A DNA stretch of 64,000 nucleotides from Pseudomonas sp. PSE14 (GTDB lineage: Bacteria > Pseudomonadota > Gammaproteobacteria > Pseudomonadales > Pseudomonadaceae): contig NZ_CP115669.1 of assembly GCF_029203285.1 (NCBI RefSeq), positions 5,456,001-5,520,000 of the forward strand, given 5' to 3'. Made by a program: the position numbers and the translations under genes. This document shows positions 1 through 8,337 of this stretch, in pieces. Position 1 is the stretch's first letter, and each line of letters opens with the position of its first letter. The notes under the pieces were generated by a model. That model did no database searches. It was not told the DNA's origin and saw only the letters and a program-made list of their open reading frames with translations.

Positions 1-1368
1 GATCAGCTTGAGGCTGATCTCCGAGCCGTCGCCTTCGGTGAAGGCGATCAGCGACATGCCCCAGACGCGCAGGCCGATCTCCAGGAACACCAGCAGGTTG
101 GCGATGTGCAGCAAGGTGTAGGCGAAATTCTGCAACTGCTCGACATAGGGCGCGCTGCGGCGGCTGCCATGGCGCGAGGAACGCAGGTGGGCGCGGCGGA
201 TCAGGCCGTTGACGGTCATCGCCACCACCGCGATCAGGGCGCACAACAACGCGCGGCGCAGGGCATAGGTACTGTCGCCGGCGGTGACCACGGTGGCGAA
301 CAGGGAAATCCCCACCAGCACCAGCACCGGCAGGAACCACAGCGAACCCACCAGCTCGACCAGCTCGTGCAGGCCTCGGCGCTTGAGGCGGCGTTCCAGC
401 GGCTGATTGCGGATCAGGTGGGCGATCGGCCGGCGGAACTGCAGGACGAACAGCGCGGTGAACAACGCCGCGAAGATGTTCGCTAGCGAGCCGACGCACA
501 GCGCCGTGCTCGGACCGAGGCTGTCGGTGACGCGCGGGTCGTGCATCACCTCGCCCAGCGACGCCAGGCTGCCGATCAGCCACAAGGGGCGAAAGGCGCG
601 CCGCCGCAGGATATCCAGCGCACGCATGCGGTGCGGGCCGCTGAGCAGCGACAGGGAAATCACGCACAGCGCGGAGAACAGCGTGCCGCACACCAGCACA
701 TAGGCCATCACCATCGCCAGCAGCTTGCCCAGGGAGCTGGGCAGCACCACCGACAGGTAGAGGGTGATCAGGAACGCCACCAGCCAGGGGCCGAGCTTGC
801 GCAGGGCGAACAGCAGCAGGTCGCGGGTCTTGGGATGCTGCGGAAGTTCGTTGGCCAGGCCGAAGCGCTCCTGCATGCGCCGCGCCACCCAGCGCAGCCC
901 CACGGCCACGCAGGCCCAGAGCAAGGTCACCAGGAAGAAGTCGAAGAGCATCCCCGACCATTCCTGCCAGGACGGGATGCGGGTCTCCAGTTCGTCGCGG
1001 GCCTGGGCGAACAGCGAACTCCAGCGCAGCACCGGGCTGTTGGCGCCTTCGAACTGCTTCTCCAGGCTGCCCAAGGTGTCGCCGATCAGGCCCAGTACGC
1101 CGCCCTGCTCGTCCGCGCTCTTCTTGCTCACATCGCGCAACTGCTTGAGCTTCTTCAGCAGGTCGGCCCGCTGCTGCTCGTTCTCCAGCGTCTTGATGAC
1201 CTGGTCCAGCGACTGCTGCAACTGCGCATCGCTGACCTTGTCGCCGCTCCCCGTCACATTCGCCAGGGGCCCCGGCAGCGCCGCCAGCGCGGGCCCTGCG
1301 AGCAGGCCGAGACTCAGGCAGCACAGCAGCAGGCACTGACGGAAACAGGAACGGAACAGGTCGGTCAC
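1..1368 (-). CDS. MscS-family mechanosensitive channel, N-terminal part (cut by window edge)
   Basis: 456 codons are visible and the frame is still open at the window edge, so the C-terminal part (pore helix and beta domain) lies outside. The product starts with a signal-peptide-like segment (LLLCCLSLGLLAGPALA), has a helical periplasmic stretch rich in Q, E and K, then several hydrophobic segments separated by basic loops. This layout is typical of the larger MscS-superfamily channels, but the diagnostic pore helix is not visible, so the family call is an inference. GTG at 1368 is the preferred start because GGGGTG lies just upstream; an in-frame GTG at 1374 is possible. It is divergent from the DUF4124 genes. 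Confidence 0.6.
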   Translation of the reverse strand, partial: MTDLFRSCFRQCLLLCCLSLGLLAGPALAALPGPLANVTGSGDKVSDAQLQQSLDQVIKTLENEQQRADLLKKLKQLRDVSKKSADEQGGVLGLIGDTLGSLEKQFEGANSPVLRWSSLFAQARDELETRIPSWQEWSGMLFDFFLVTLLWACVAVGLRWVARRMQERFGLANELPQHPKTRDLLLFALRKLGPWLVAFLITLYLSVVLPSSLGKLLAMVMAYVLVCGTLFSALCVISLSLLSGPHRMRALDILRRRAFRPLWLIGSLASLGEVMHDPRVTDSLGPSTALCVGSLANIFAALFTALFVLQFRRPIAHLIRNQPLERRLKRRGLHELVELVGSLWFLPVLVLVGISLFATVVTAGDSTYALRRALLCALIAVVAMTVNGLIRRAHLRSSRHGSRRSAPYVEQLQNFAYTLLHIANLLVFLEIGLRVWGMSLIAFTEGDGSEISLKLI

Positions 1369-1569
1369 GGGCACACCCCAAGGCAAATAAAGGAACGCTC
1401 GCCGGCATCATACAGAGGACTCAGCCCGGCAATGGACTACCGAGCCATATGAAAAGGTCCGTCGGCGAGCGGCAGCGCACACTCTGAGCTGCCATGCTGA
1501 ATCACAATAGGCAACTTGCCAGCCGTCGTCGGCAGTGCAAGGCTTGGCATGACCATCCGGAGATCGCCC

Positions 1570-2115
1570 ATGCGCCTGATCCTCACCGCCCTGCTGCTCG
1601 CCGCCGCGTTGCCAGCCAGTGCGCAGATCTACAAGTACACCGATGCCAGCGGCAAGACGGTGTTCACCAACCAGCCGCCGAGCAATGTCGGCGCGCAGCC
1701 GGTGCAGTTGCCCCCGACCAACACCGTGGCCCCGCAAGCGCCGGTGAACACCGACAGCGGGAACGGCGCCGCCGAGGCCCAGAGCGCCTACACCATCCTG
1801 GCGCTGAGCAACCTGCCCAACGACGAAGCCCTGCGCGTCAACAACGGCACCTTCGTCGTCGAGGTGGTGGTGCAGCCGGCGCTGGCCATGGACCACCAGT
1901 TGCAACTACTGCTCGACGGCCAGCCGTATGGCGCTCCGACCCAAGCCACCAGCATCGCCATGCAGAACATCGACCGTGGCGAACACACCCTCGCCGTCGA
2001 GGTCGTGCAAGGCAGCCGGGTGATCCAGACCAGCGCGACGGCAAGCTTCACCCTGCAGCGCATCAGCACCAACAGCCCGCAACGGCCCCAGGTGGCTCCC
2101 AGGACGGGCGGCTGA
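1570..2115 (+). CDS. DUF4124-domain secreted protein
   Basis: 181 residues. The start at 1570 places GGAG seven bases upstream and gives a clean signal peptide (MRLILTALLLAAALPASA). The mature protein begins with the DUF4124 signature (QIYKYTDASGKTVFTNQPP). The C-terminal half looks like a beta-rich domain with a short motif (VVEVVVQPAL, LLLDGQPYG) that is shared with the next gene, so the two are tandem paralogs. It is probably periplasmic; the function is unknown. It lies upstream of ntrBC, two bases before the next gene, and forms one transcription unit with it. Confidence 0.85.
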   Translation: MRLILTALLLAAALPASAQIYKYTDASGKTVFTNQPPSNVGAQPVQLPPTNTVAPQAPVNTDSGNGAAEAQSAYTILALSNLPNDEALRVNNGTFVVEVVVQPALAMDHQLQLLLDGQPYGAPTQATSIAMQNIDRGEHTLAVEVVQGSRVIQTSATASFTLQRISTNSPQRPQVAPRTGG

Positions 2116-2117
2116 AC

Positions 2118-2705
2118 ATGCGTCATCGGGTGACTCTCGTGCTGTCGGCCCTGCTGTCGGCGCTGGCCTGCTTCGCCGCCAACGCCGAGGTCTACACCTA
2201 CATCGACAAGGACGGCAACCGCGTCTTCACCGACCAGCCGCAGCGCGGCAACGCGCAGAAGCTGCAGCTCGCGCCGCCCAACGCCATGCCGAACCAACCC
2301 GGCGTGCGCATGCCGCCACCGCTCTACGCACCGGCCACGCCGGCACTGCCGCCGGGCCCGCCCGCTTACCAACTGCTGCGCATCCTCGTGCCGGAACCCG
2401 ATACCACCATTCGCGCCAACGACGGCGCGTTGATCGTTTCCGCCACCAGCGACCCTGCCCTGCTACCCGGCCACCTGTATCGCCTGCTGCTCGATGGCAA
2501 ACCGGTTGGCGAGCCCGGCCGCAGCCCGGTATTCCCGCTATACAACGTCGACCGCGGCACGCACCAGCTGTCGGTGGAGATCATCGATACACTGGGTCGC
2601 ACCATCGAACAGACGCCCAACCAGCCCTTCCACATGTTCCGCGTTTCGGTGGCCGAATCATCCGCCATGGACGCCACCCAACCGCTCAGCGCCGCCAACC
2701 ACTGA
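2118..2705 (+). CDS. DUF4124-domain secreted protein, paralog of the previous gene
   Basis: 195 residues starting at 2118, two bases after the stop of the preceding DUF4124 gene. The open frame reaches far upstream, but the signal peptide (LSALLSALACFAANA) fixes the start here. The DUF4124 motif follows directly (EVYTYIDKDGNRVFTDQP), then a proline-rich linker (around residues 60-85) and a C-terminal domain with LLLDGKPVGEPG, aligned with LLLDGQPYG of its neighbour. It is probably periplasmic; the function is unknown. A hairpin at 2834 appears to end this unit before the ntrB promoter. Confidence 0.85.
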   Translation: MRHRVTLVLSALLSALACFAANAEVYTYIDKDGNRVFTDQPQRGNAQKLQLAPPNAMPNQPGVRMPPPLYAPATPALPPGPPAYQLLRILVPEPDTTIRANDGALIVSATSDPALLPGHLYRLLLDGKPVGEPGRSPVFPLYNVDRGTHQLSVEIIDTLGRTIEQTPNQPFHMFRVSVAESSAMDATQPLSAANH

Positions 2706-2729
2706 CGGCGGCGTGCGCCCCGGCACAAA

Positions 2730-2746
2730 TGCACCATATCGGTGCA
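2730..2746. promoter_or_regulatory. NtrC-binding palindrome upstream of ntrB
   Basis: TGCACC-ATATC-GGTGCA is a perfect dyad and an exact match to the NtrC consensus TGCACC-N5-GGTGCA. Its centre lies about 150 bp upstream of the predicted start of the sigma54-type promoter at 2863, a normal enhancer distance. A half site (TGCACCA) follows at 2753. This implies autoregulation of ntrBC by phosphorylated NtrC. Confidence 0.85.
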
Positions 2747-2833
2747 TTGGCCTGCACCACTTTCTATACTCTCCCCATTTCAGGTCACTCCCGCTGGCCG
2801 GATTGACTGTCCACGCCGCGCCAACCAGCGTCA

Positions 2834-2855
2834 GGCCGCGAAATACGCGGCCTTT
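2834..2855 (+). terminator. hairpin ending the DUF4124 unit
   Basis: GGCCGCG-AAATA-CGCGGCC is a perfect 7-bp stem followed by only TTT. It lies between the NtrC site and the sigma54-type promoter and probably shields ntrB from read-through. The short T-tract makes it a weak intrinsic terminator. Confidence 0.5.
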
Positions 2856-2862
2856 CAAGGTC

Positions 2863-2878
2863 TGGTTTGTTTCTTGCA
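2863..2878 (+). promoter_or_regulatory. sigma54 (-24/-12) promoter of ntrBC
   Basis: TGG-TTTGTTTCTT-GCA has the required GG-N10-GC spacing. The -12 part (CTTGCA) is good; the -24 part lacks the CAC after TGG. The predicted transcription start is near 2889, 24 bases before the ntrB start codon, and the NtrC palindrome at 2730 is correctly placed. Confidence 0.6.
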
Positions 2879-2912
2879 TTTTCCCGCACAGTCTTGGGAC
2901 ATCTCTTACGCC

Positions 2913-3989
2913 ATGCCTACAGAAACCCAGCTCCGCCTGTTGCTCGACAACCTCACCACGGCGGTCATCCTGCTCAATGCCGAGCTGCGCCTGGAGTACA
3001 TGAACCCGGCGGCGGAGATGCTCCTGGCGGTGAGCGGGCAACGAAGCCATGGCCAGTTCATCAGCGAGCTGTTCACCGAATCGCCCGAGGCGCTGCACTC
3101 GCTGCGCCAGGCGGTGGAAGAGGCGCACCCCTTCACCAAGCGCGAAGCGGCGCTGACCTCGCTGACCGGCCAGAGCATCACCGTGGACTACGCGGTGACG
3201 CCCATCCTCAATCGCCGCGAGACCCTGTTGCTGCTGGAAGTCCACCCGCGCGACCGGCTGATGCGCATCACCAAGGAAGAGGCGCAACTGTCCAAGCAGG
3301 AAACCACCAAGCTGCTGGTGCGCGGCCTGGCCCACGAGATCAAGAACCCGCTGGGCGGCATTCGCGGCGCCGCGCAGTTGCTGTCCCGCGAGCTGCCGGA
3401 CGAGTCGCTCAAGGACTACACCAACGTCATCATCGAAGAGGCCGACCGCCTGCGGAACCTGGTGGACCGCATGCTCGGCTCGAACAAGCTGCCGCAGCTC
3501 TCGGTCACCAACATCCACGAAGTGCTGGAGCGCGTCTGCAGCCTGGTGGAGGCCGAGACCCAGGGCAGCATTCCGCTGGTGCGCGACTACGACCCGAGCA
3601 TCCCCGACCTGCTGCTCGACCGCGAGCAGATGATCCAGGCGGTGCTCAACATCGTGCGCAACGCCATGCAGGCGATCGCCTCGCAGAACGAACTCAAGCT
3701 GGGCCGCATCAGCCTGCGTACCCGCACCCTGCGCCAGTTCACCATCGGCCACACCCGCCATCGCCTGGTGTGCAAGGTGGAAATCATCGACAACGGCCCG
3801 GGCATCCCGGCCGAATTGCAGGACACCATCTTCTATCCCATGGTCAGCGGCCGTGCCGACGGCACCGGGCTTGGCCTGGCCATCACCCAGAACATCATCA
3901 GCCAGCACCAGGGCTTGATCGAATGCGAGAGCCACCCCGGCCACACCGTGTTCAGTCTGTTCCTGCCCCTGGAACAAGGAGTCCATTGA
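2913..3989 (+). CDS. ntrB: nitrogen regulation sensor histidine kinase NtrB
   Basis: 358 residues, close to other Pseudomonas NtrB proteins. It is a soluble sensor kinase/phosphatase that receives the PII signal of nitrogen state and controls phosphorylation of NtrC. An N-terminal PAS domain (about 1-115, LRLLLDNLTTAVILLNAEL) is followed by the dimerisation/phosphoacceptor helix with the H-box (GLAHEIKNPLGG, about residue 140) and the ATPase domain with the N-box (IVRNAMQA), G1 (DNGPGIP) and G2 (GTGLGLA). There is no membrane segment. ATG 2913 is chosen because the family starts just before this helix; the open frame extends upstream through the promoter. ntrC starts three bases after its stop. 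Confidence 0.97.
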   Translation: MPTETQLRLLLDNLTTAVILLNAELRLEYMNPAAEMLLAVSGQRSHGQFISELFTESPEALHSLRQAVEEAHPFTKREAALTSLTGQSITVDYAVTPILNRRETLLLLEVHPRDRLMRITKEEAQLSKQETTKLLVRGLAHEIKNPLGGIRGAAQLLSRELPDESLKDYTNVIIEEADRLRNLVDRMLGSNKLPQLSVTNIHEVLERVCSLVEAETQGSIPLVRDYDPSIPDLLLDREQMIQAVLNIVRNAMQAIASQNELKLGRISLRTRTLRQFTIGHTRHRLVCKVEIIDNGPGIPAELQDTIFYPMVSGRADGTGLGLAITQNIISQHQGLIECESHPGHTVFSLFLPLEQGVH

Positions 3990-3991
3990 CC

Positions 3992-5422
<1,431 letters not shown>

Positions 5423-5437
5423 GGTGTTGTGATGACG

Positions 5438-5460
5438 AAGGGGCCGGAAGGCCCCTTTTT
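5438..5460 (+). terminator. intrinsic terminator of ntrBC
   Basis: GGGGCC-GGAA-GGCCCC followed by TTTTT, 15 bases after the ntrC stop. Confidence 0.93.
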
Positions 5461-5505
5461 CATGCCCAGCCATTACCCGAAACGCGTTCTCCGCCGACGC
5501 CCCCT

Positions 5506-5583
5506 GTAGGAGCGAGCTTGCTCGCGAACGCCCCAACTTCCGTGCCGTCCGGTGATGCTGTTCGCGAGCAAGCTCGCTCCTAC
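5506..5583. repeat. REP doublet (REPIN)
   Basis: A 23-bp REP sequence beginning GTAGGAGCGAGC at 5506-5528 has its exact reverse complement at 5561-5583, separated by 32 bases. The same pair occurs at 14023-14091 in the opposite arrangement. Such doublets are spread by RAYT transposases in Pseudomonas; none is in the window. Confidence 0.9.
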
Positions 5584-5842
5584 GAAGGCGGCTACCGAGC
5601 GAAGGCCTGCTCCGTCACCTCCCCGCAGCATCTACCCCCAAAACCTGTGGATAACACTGTGAACGGAACGGGGAAGGAACGTGCTACAGCCCAGAGCACG
5701 CGCGGTCTGCGGGTTTGCGCGGTTTCTGTGCAGGAATTTCCGGTTTGCCCACAAGTGCTGTGCGCCCGGCTGTGGATAAGCTTGGGGCAAGCCGCTGTAC
5801 TCCCCGCCCGGCGCGGCTTTGCGCGGATCGATCGAAAAACGC
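5584..5842. other. gene-free region with two DnaA-box matches
   Basis: Together with the terminator and REPIN this makes a 420-bp gap between ntrC and trmL. Perfect 9-mer DnaA boxes (TGTGGATAA) lie at 5646-5654 and 5771-5779 in the same orientation. Open frames crossing the region have no recognisable protein features. Confidence 0.5.
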
Positions 5843-6304
5843 TCAGCCCATCGCAAAGCCGTGCTGACGCCAGGCCTCGTAGACGGTCACCGCCACGGTG
5901 TTGGACAGGTTCAGGCTGCGGCAGCCCGGACGCATCGGCAGGCGCACGCGCTGCTCCGGCGGCAGGGCTTCGCGCACCTCTTCCGGCAGGCCACGGCTTT
6001 CCGGACCGAACAGGAAGGCGTCACCGCGCTCGTAGGCCACCTCGTGGAACGGCTGCGAGCCCTTGGTGGTGAAGGCGAACAGGCGCGGATGACCGAGCTG
6101 TTCCAGGCACTCCTCCAGGGTCGCGTAGCGGCGCACGCTGGCGTATTCGTGATAATCCAGGCCGGCGCGGCGCAAGCGCTTGTCGTCCAGCTCGAAGCCC
6201 AGCGGCTCGATCAGGTGCAGGCTGCAGCCCGCATTGGCGCACAGCCTGATAATGTTGCCGGTGTTTGGGGGGATTTCCGGTTGAAAAAGGATCACGTGGA
6301 ACAT
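5843..6304 (-). CDS. trmL: tRNA (cytidine/uridine-2'-O)-methyltransferase TrmL
   Basis: 153 residues, the normal size. TrmL is a SPOUT (trefoil-knot) enzyme that methylates the 2'-hydroxyl of the wobble base in two tRNA-Leu species using S-adenosylmethionine. Family motifs are NTGNIIRLCANAG near the N-terminus, FGPESRGLP, and the knot motif LPMRPGCRSLNLSNTVAV near the C-terminus. The start at 6304 (MFHVILFQPEIP) matches the family N-terminus; the frame continues upstream over the divergent neighbour. Its start codon abuts an alternative ATG (6303) of the plus-strand gene. Confidence 0.95.
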   Translation of the reverse strand: MFHVILFQPEIPPNTGNIIRLCANAGCSLHLIEPLGFELDDKRLRRAGLDYHEYASVRRYATLEECLEQLGHPRLFAFTTKGSQPFHEVAYERGDAFLFGPESRGLPEEVREALPPEQRVRLPMRPGCRSLNLSNTVAVTVYEAWRQHGFAMG

Positions 6305-6356
6305 GCAGCGCTCCGAGCCTGAGAACGGCGGGCATTCTACTCCCGCGCAGGCGCAA

Positions 6357-6755
6357 ATGCGGCCCAGGCCGTTGCTGAAGGTCTGGGTTTCGCTGTGCGT
6401 GCTGGGGCTGCTGGTGGGCCTGATGATCGGCCGCCTGGTGCATCCGCCGGTGGACGGGCCACCGCAGATCCTCGCCATAGAGCCGGCGGCAGACGGCCTG
6501 CTCGTTCGGCTGAATGCCCAGCCAGCGGTGCGCGCCGGCCAACTGGAGGGCGCCCTGGCCCTGCAGATCGATGCCCACGGCACTGCGCAGCAAGGCCAGC
6601 TGCGGCTCGGCGACGCGCCGGTGCGCTGGAAGCTGGAGCTGCAAGGACAAGGTGTGCTGCTGACGTTGCTGTCGACCCGACGACTGCAAGGCGCCTGGGA
6701 CGGCGCCGAGGTGGAGGGCCAATGGCACCTGAACGTCAGGGTGCGGCCCGAATAA
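6357..6755 (+). CDS. small single-pass membrane protein of unknown function
   Basis: 132 residues. A basic N-terminus (MRPRPLLK) precedes one transmembrane helix (WVSLCVLGLLVGLMIGRLV, about residues 9-27). The rest is a small beta-rich domain, probably periplasmic, with no motif I can name. An in-frame ATG at 6303 would overlap the trmL start; 6357 is preferred because it puts the helix at the N-terminus and leaves room for the trmL promoter. Its stop codon lies in the 3' end of the convergent NrsZ-like RNA, so the two transcripts overlap tail to tail. I expect a counterpart in other Pseudomonas near trmL and secB, but the function is not known. Confidence 0.75.
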   Translation: MRPRPLLKVWVSLCVLGLLVGLMIGRLVHPPVDGPPQILAIEPAADGLLVRLNAQPAVRAGQLEGALALQIDAHGTAQQGQLRLGDAPVRWKLELQGQGVLLTLLSTRRLQGAWDGAEVEGQWHLNVRVRPE

Positions 6756-6973
6756 AAGCGGGGTTTTCCCGGCCTGCCTGGTCCGGGGCCCCGAAGCGGA
6801 GGGCAAGCCATCCACAAGGATGGCCGCCGGTATAAAAGGGGGGCTTACCCGGCCTGCCTGTACCAGGACCCCCAAACCGGTTGCGGCGGCCGCTGCTTCG
6901 AGCGGCGCACCCGCGAGGTGTAAAAGAGGGGTTCCCCAGCCTGCCTGTACCGAGGCCCCTGAAATCGCTGTTG
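6752..6973 (-). ncRNA. nrsZ: NrsZ-like nitrogen-regulated small RNA (three homologous stem-loops)
   Basis: Three imperfect copies of one stem-loop lie in tandem at about 6927-6960, 6838-6873 and 6759-6793 (order of transcription). Read on the minus strand, each has an outer stem of about five G:C pairs, an inner stem, a conserved loop core ACAGGCAGG (CCAGGCAGG in the last copy), and ends in CTTTTA, so each could act as a terminator. A sigma54 promoter lies just upstream, giving a transcript of about 222 nt. P. aeruginosa NrsZ, as I recall it, is about 226 nt, has three homologous stem-loops that are processed to about 60-nt fragments, depends on NtrBC and RpoN, and promotes swarming and rhlA translation. 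Size, architecture, promoter class and neighbourhood all agree. No open frame here is protein-like. Confidence 0.85.
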
Positions 6974-6982
6974 TCAGGGGTA

Positions 6983-7000
6983 TTGCAGAGGGCGTGCCAA
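6983..7000 (-). promoter_or_regulatory. sigma54 promoter of the NrsZ-like RNA
   Basis: On the minus strand TTGGCACGCCCTCTGCAA matches the -24/-12 consensus TGGCAC-N5-TTGC almost completely, with GG-N10-GC spacing. The predicted start is near 6973. I did not find a consensus NtrC palindrome in the next 200 bp upstream (7001-7200), so the activator sites there must be degenerate. Confidence 0.88.
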
Positions 7001-7318
7001 GATCGCTCGCCGGACCTTTCGAGCGGACTCCCGCGCCTTCCTGAAATGGCTGAAAGCCGTGAAACCAGGGGCTTCCAGGATATCCGCATTTTTCCGAAAC
7101 ACACTGTGCCGGCGCCTGCGCCTGGCATTTCAGGGCGGTACCGCCGCGCCCGCCCCTGCGCCCTGCCAGTGCGCACGCACCAAACTTGAACGCTCTACCC
7201 CGCGGTTCATTACCCACAGCAACCTTGAGCAACCTACGGAACAGCCTGTGGATAAGCACCTCAGAGCGCGATCTGGCGTGGCCTGCAAACCATTGCTCAA
7301 ATTTCGACCAGAACGTAG

Positions 7319-7346
7319 GGCGTACAACCGTTCGCGGTTGTACGCC
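7319..7346. repeat. perfect 12-bp stem palindrome with TTCG loop
   Basis: GGCGTACAACCG-TTCG-CGGTTGTACGCC, preceded by GTAG. The GTAGGGCG...CGCC form resembles dispersed palindromic elements common in P. aeruginosa-type genomes. It has no T-tract, so it is more likely an interspersed repeat than a terminator. Confidence 0.7.
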
Positions 7347-7442
7347 GATACACCGCAAGCGCTCGCTGCTCCATGGCCACCCCGGAGTCCCCTGAAGCCC
7401 ATGCCCAGGCCAATACAGAAGTGTCGGAAACCAAGGTCAATC

Positions 7443-7469
7443 GGCGGATAACGTCGAACGTTATTCGCC
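7443..7469. repeat. 12-bp stem palindrome, related to the one at 7319
   Basis: GGCGGATAACGT-CGA-ACGTTATTCGCC (one G:T pair), followed by CTACG, the reverse complement of the CGTAG that precedes the palindrome at 7319. The outer bases are shared with that palindrome while the core differs, as expected of one repeat family. Confidence 0.65.
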
Positions 7470-7513
7470 CTACGCTCGGGATCAAATCTCGATCACCAGG
7501 AAAATCCCAGGCA

Positions 7514-7540
7514 AAGAAAAAGGCGCCCGAAGGCGCCTTT
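7514..7540 (-). terminator. intrinsic terminator of the rhodanese-grxC-secB unit
   Basis: On the minus strand AAGGCGCC-TTCG-GGCGCCTT followed by TTTCTTTG, about 20 bases after the secB stop. Confidence 0.88.
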
Positions 7541-7558
7541 GTCATGCAGCGGCCAGGA

Positions 7559-8044
7559 TCACTGAACCGCCGGGATCTCGCCGGAAGCCTGCATGCGGGC
7601 GATTTCCTGCGCGTACAGCGCATCGAAGTTCACCGGGGACAGCATCAGCGCCGGGAACGAGCCACGGACAACCAGGCTGTCCAGGGTTTCGCGGGCGTAC
7701 GGGAAGAGGATGTTCGGGCAGAAGGCGCCGAGGGTGTGGCTCATGCTGGAAGCGTCCAGACCCTTGATCAGGAAGATACCGGCCTGCTGCACTTCAACGA
7801 TGAAGGCGGTTTCTTCGTTGTTCTTCACGGTCACCGAAACGGTCAGCACCACTTCGTAGAAGTCGCCGTCGAGCTGCTTCTGGCGAGTGTTGAGGTCCAT
7901 GGAAATGCTCGGCTGCCACTCCTGGCGGAAGATTTCCGGCGCCTTGGGCGCTTCGAAGGAGAGGTCGCGGATGTAGATGCGCTGCAGCGAGAACTGCGGA
8001 TTGTTATCGTCTTGCTGGCCTGCGCCGTTGGCTTGTTCAGTCAT
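7559..8044 (-). CDS. secB: protein-export chaperone SecB
   Basis: 161 residues, the normal size. SecB is a cytosolic tetrameric chaperone that keeps preproteins unfolded and delivers them to SecA. The family core begins after a short Gln/Asn-rich tail: [19 protein letters not shown], then the beta-sheet strands and the conserved segment [15 protein letters not shown], and NFDALYAQ near the C-terminus. It is the last gene of a minus-strand unit after grxC (37-bp gap) and the rhodanese gene, a conserved Pseudomonas arrangement. Confidence 0.97.
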   Translation of the reverse strand: MTEQANGAGQQDDNNPQFSLQRIYIRDLSFEAPKAPEIFRQEWQPSISMDLNTRQKQLDGDFYEVVLTVSVTVKNNEETAFIVEVQQAGIFLIKGLDASSMSHTLGAFCPNILFPYARETLDSLVVRGSFPALMLSPVNFDALYAQEIARMQASGEIPAVQ

Positions 8045-8081
8045 TTCGGGACCTTCTTGTGCTTCGTTTCAGGATTGGGGA

Positions 8082-8336
8082 TCACGCCGTGAGCAGCGTA
8101 TCCAGCTTGCCCGCGCGTTCCAGCGCGTAGAGATCGTCGCAGCCGCCGACATGGACTTCGTCGATCCAGATCTGCGGCACCGAGGTGCGGCCGGCCTTGC
8201 TGGCCATCTCGGCGCGTACGCCCGGCTTGCCGTCCACCGAGATCTCCTCGTAGGCGACACCCTTGCGGTCCAGCAGGGCCTTGGCGCGGATGCAATAAGG
8301 GCACCATGCGCTGGTGTAGATCAAGATCGACGGCAT
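8082..8336 (-). CDS. grxC: glutaredoxin 3 (GrxC)
   Basis: 84 residues, the usual glutaredoxin size. It is a small thioltransferase using glutathione. The dithiol active site CPYC is at residues 12-15, followed by the cis-proline region TSVPQIWIDE and the glutathione-binding GGCDDL. One base separates it from the upstream rhodanese gene, so the two are almost certainly co-transcribed and translationally coupled. Confidence 0.95.
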   Translation of the reverse strand: MPSILIYTSAWCPYCIRAKALLDRKGVAYEEISVDGKPGVRAEMASKAGRTSVPQIWIDEVHVGGCDDLYALERAGKLDTLLTA

Positions 8337-8337
8337 C

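Larger units (their letters stand above)
7001..7558. other. gene-free region between the NrsZ-like RNA and secB
   Basis: Open frames on both strands are short, overlapping and without protein features. It holds the upstream region of the RNA promoter, a GC-rich palindrome GGCGGTACCGCC at 7134-7145, a perfect DnaA-box match TGTGGATAA at 7247-7255, two long-stem palindromes (7319-7346 and 7443-7469) and the secB terminator. Confidence 0.6.

Noticed and set aside
1494..2705. 403-codon plus-strand frame joining both DUF4124 genes
   Set aside because: Its first half reads the first DUF4124 gene out of frame; only the part from 2118 has a signal peptide and family motif.
5518..6072. 184-codon plus-strand frame over the REPIN and trmL end
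   Set aside because: Runs through a REP repeat, AT-rich spacer and antisense to trmL; no coding features.
6752..6965. Three tandem repeats as REP or BIME elements
   Set aside because: Orientation, loop conservation, terminal CTTTTA and the adjacent sigma54 promoter fit one NrsZ-like RNA better.
7101..7185. NtrC site upstream of the NrsZ-like RNA (CACACTGTG, GTGCG-TG-CGCAC)
   Set aside because: Both dyads have the wrong spacing or polarity for TGCACC-N5-GGTGCA.
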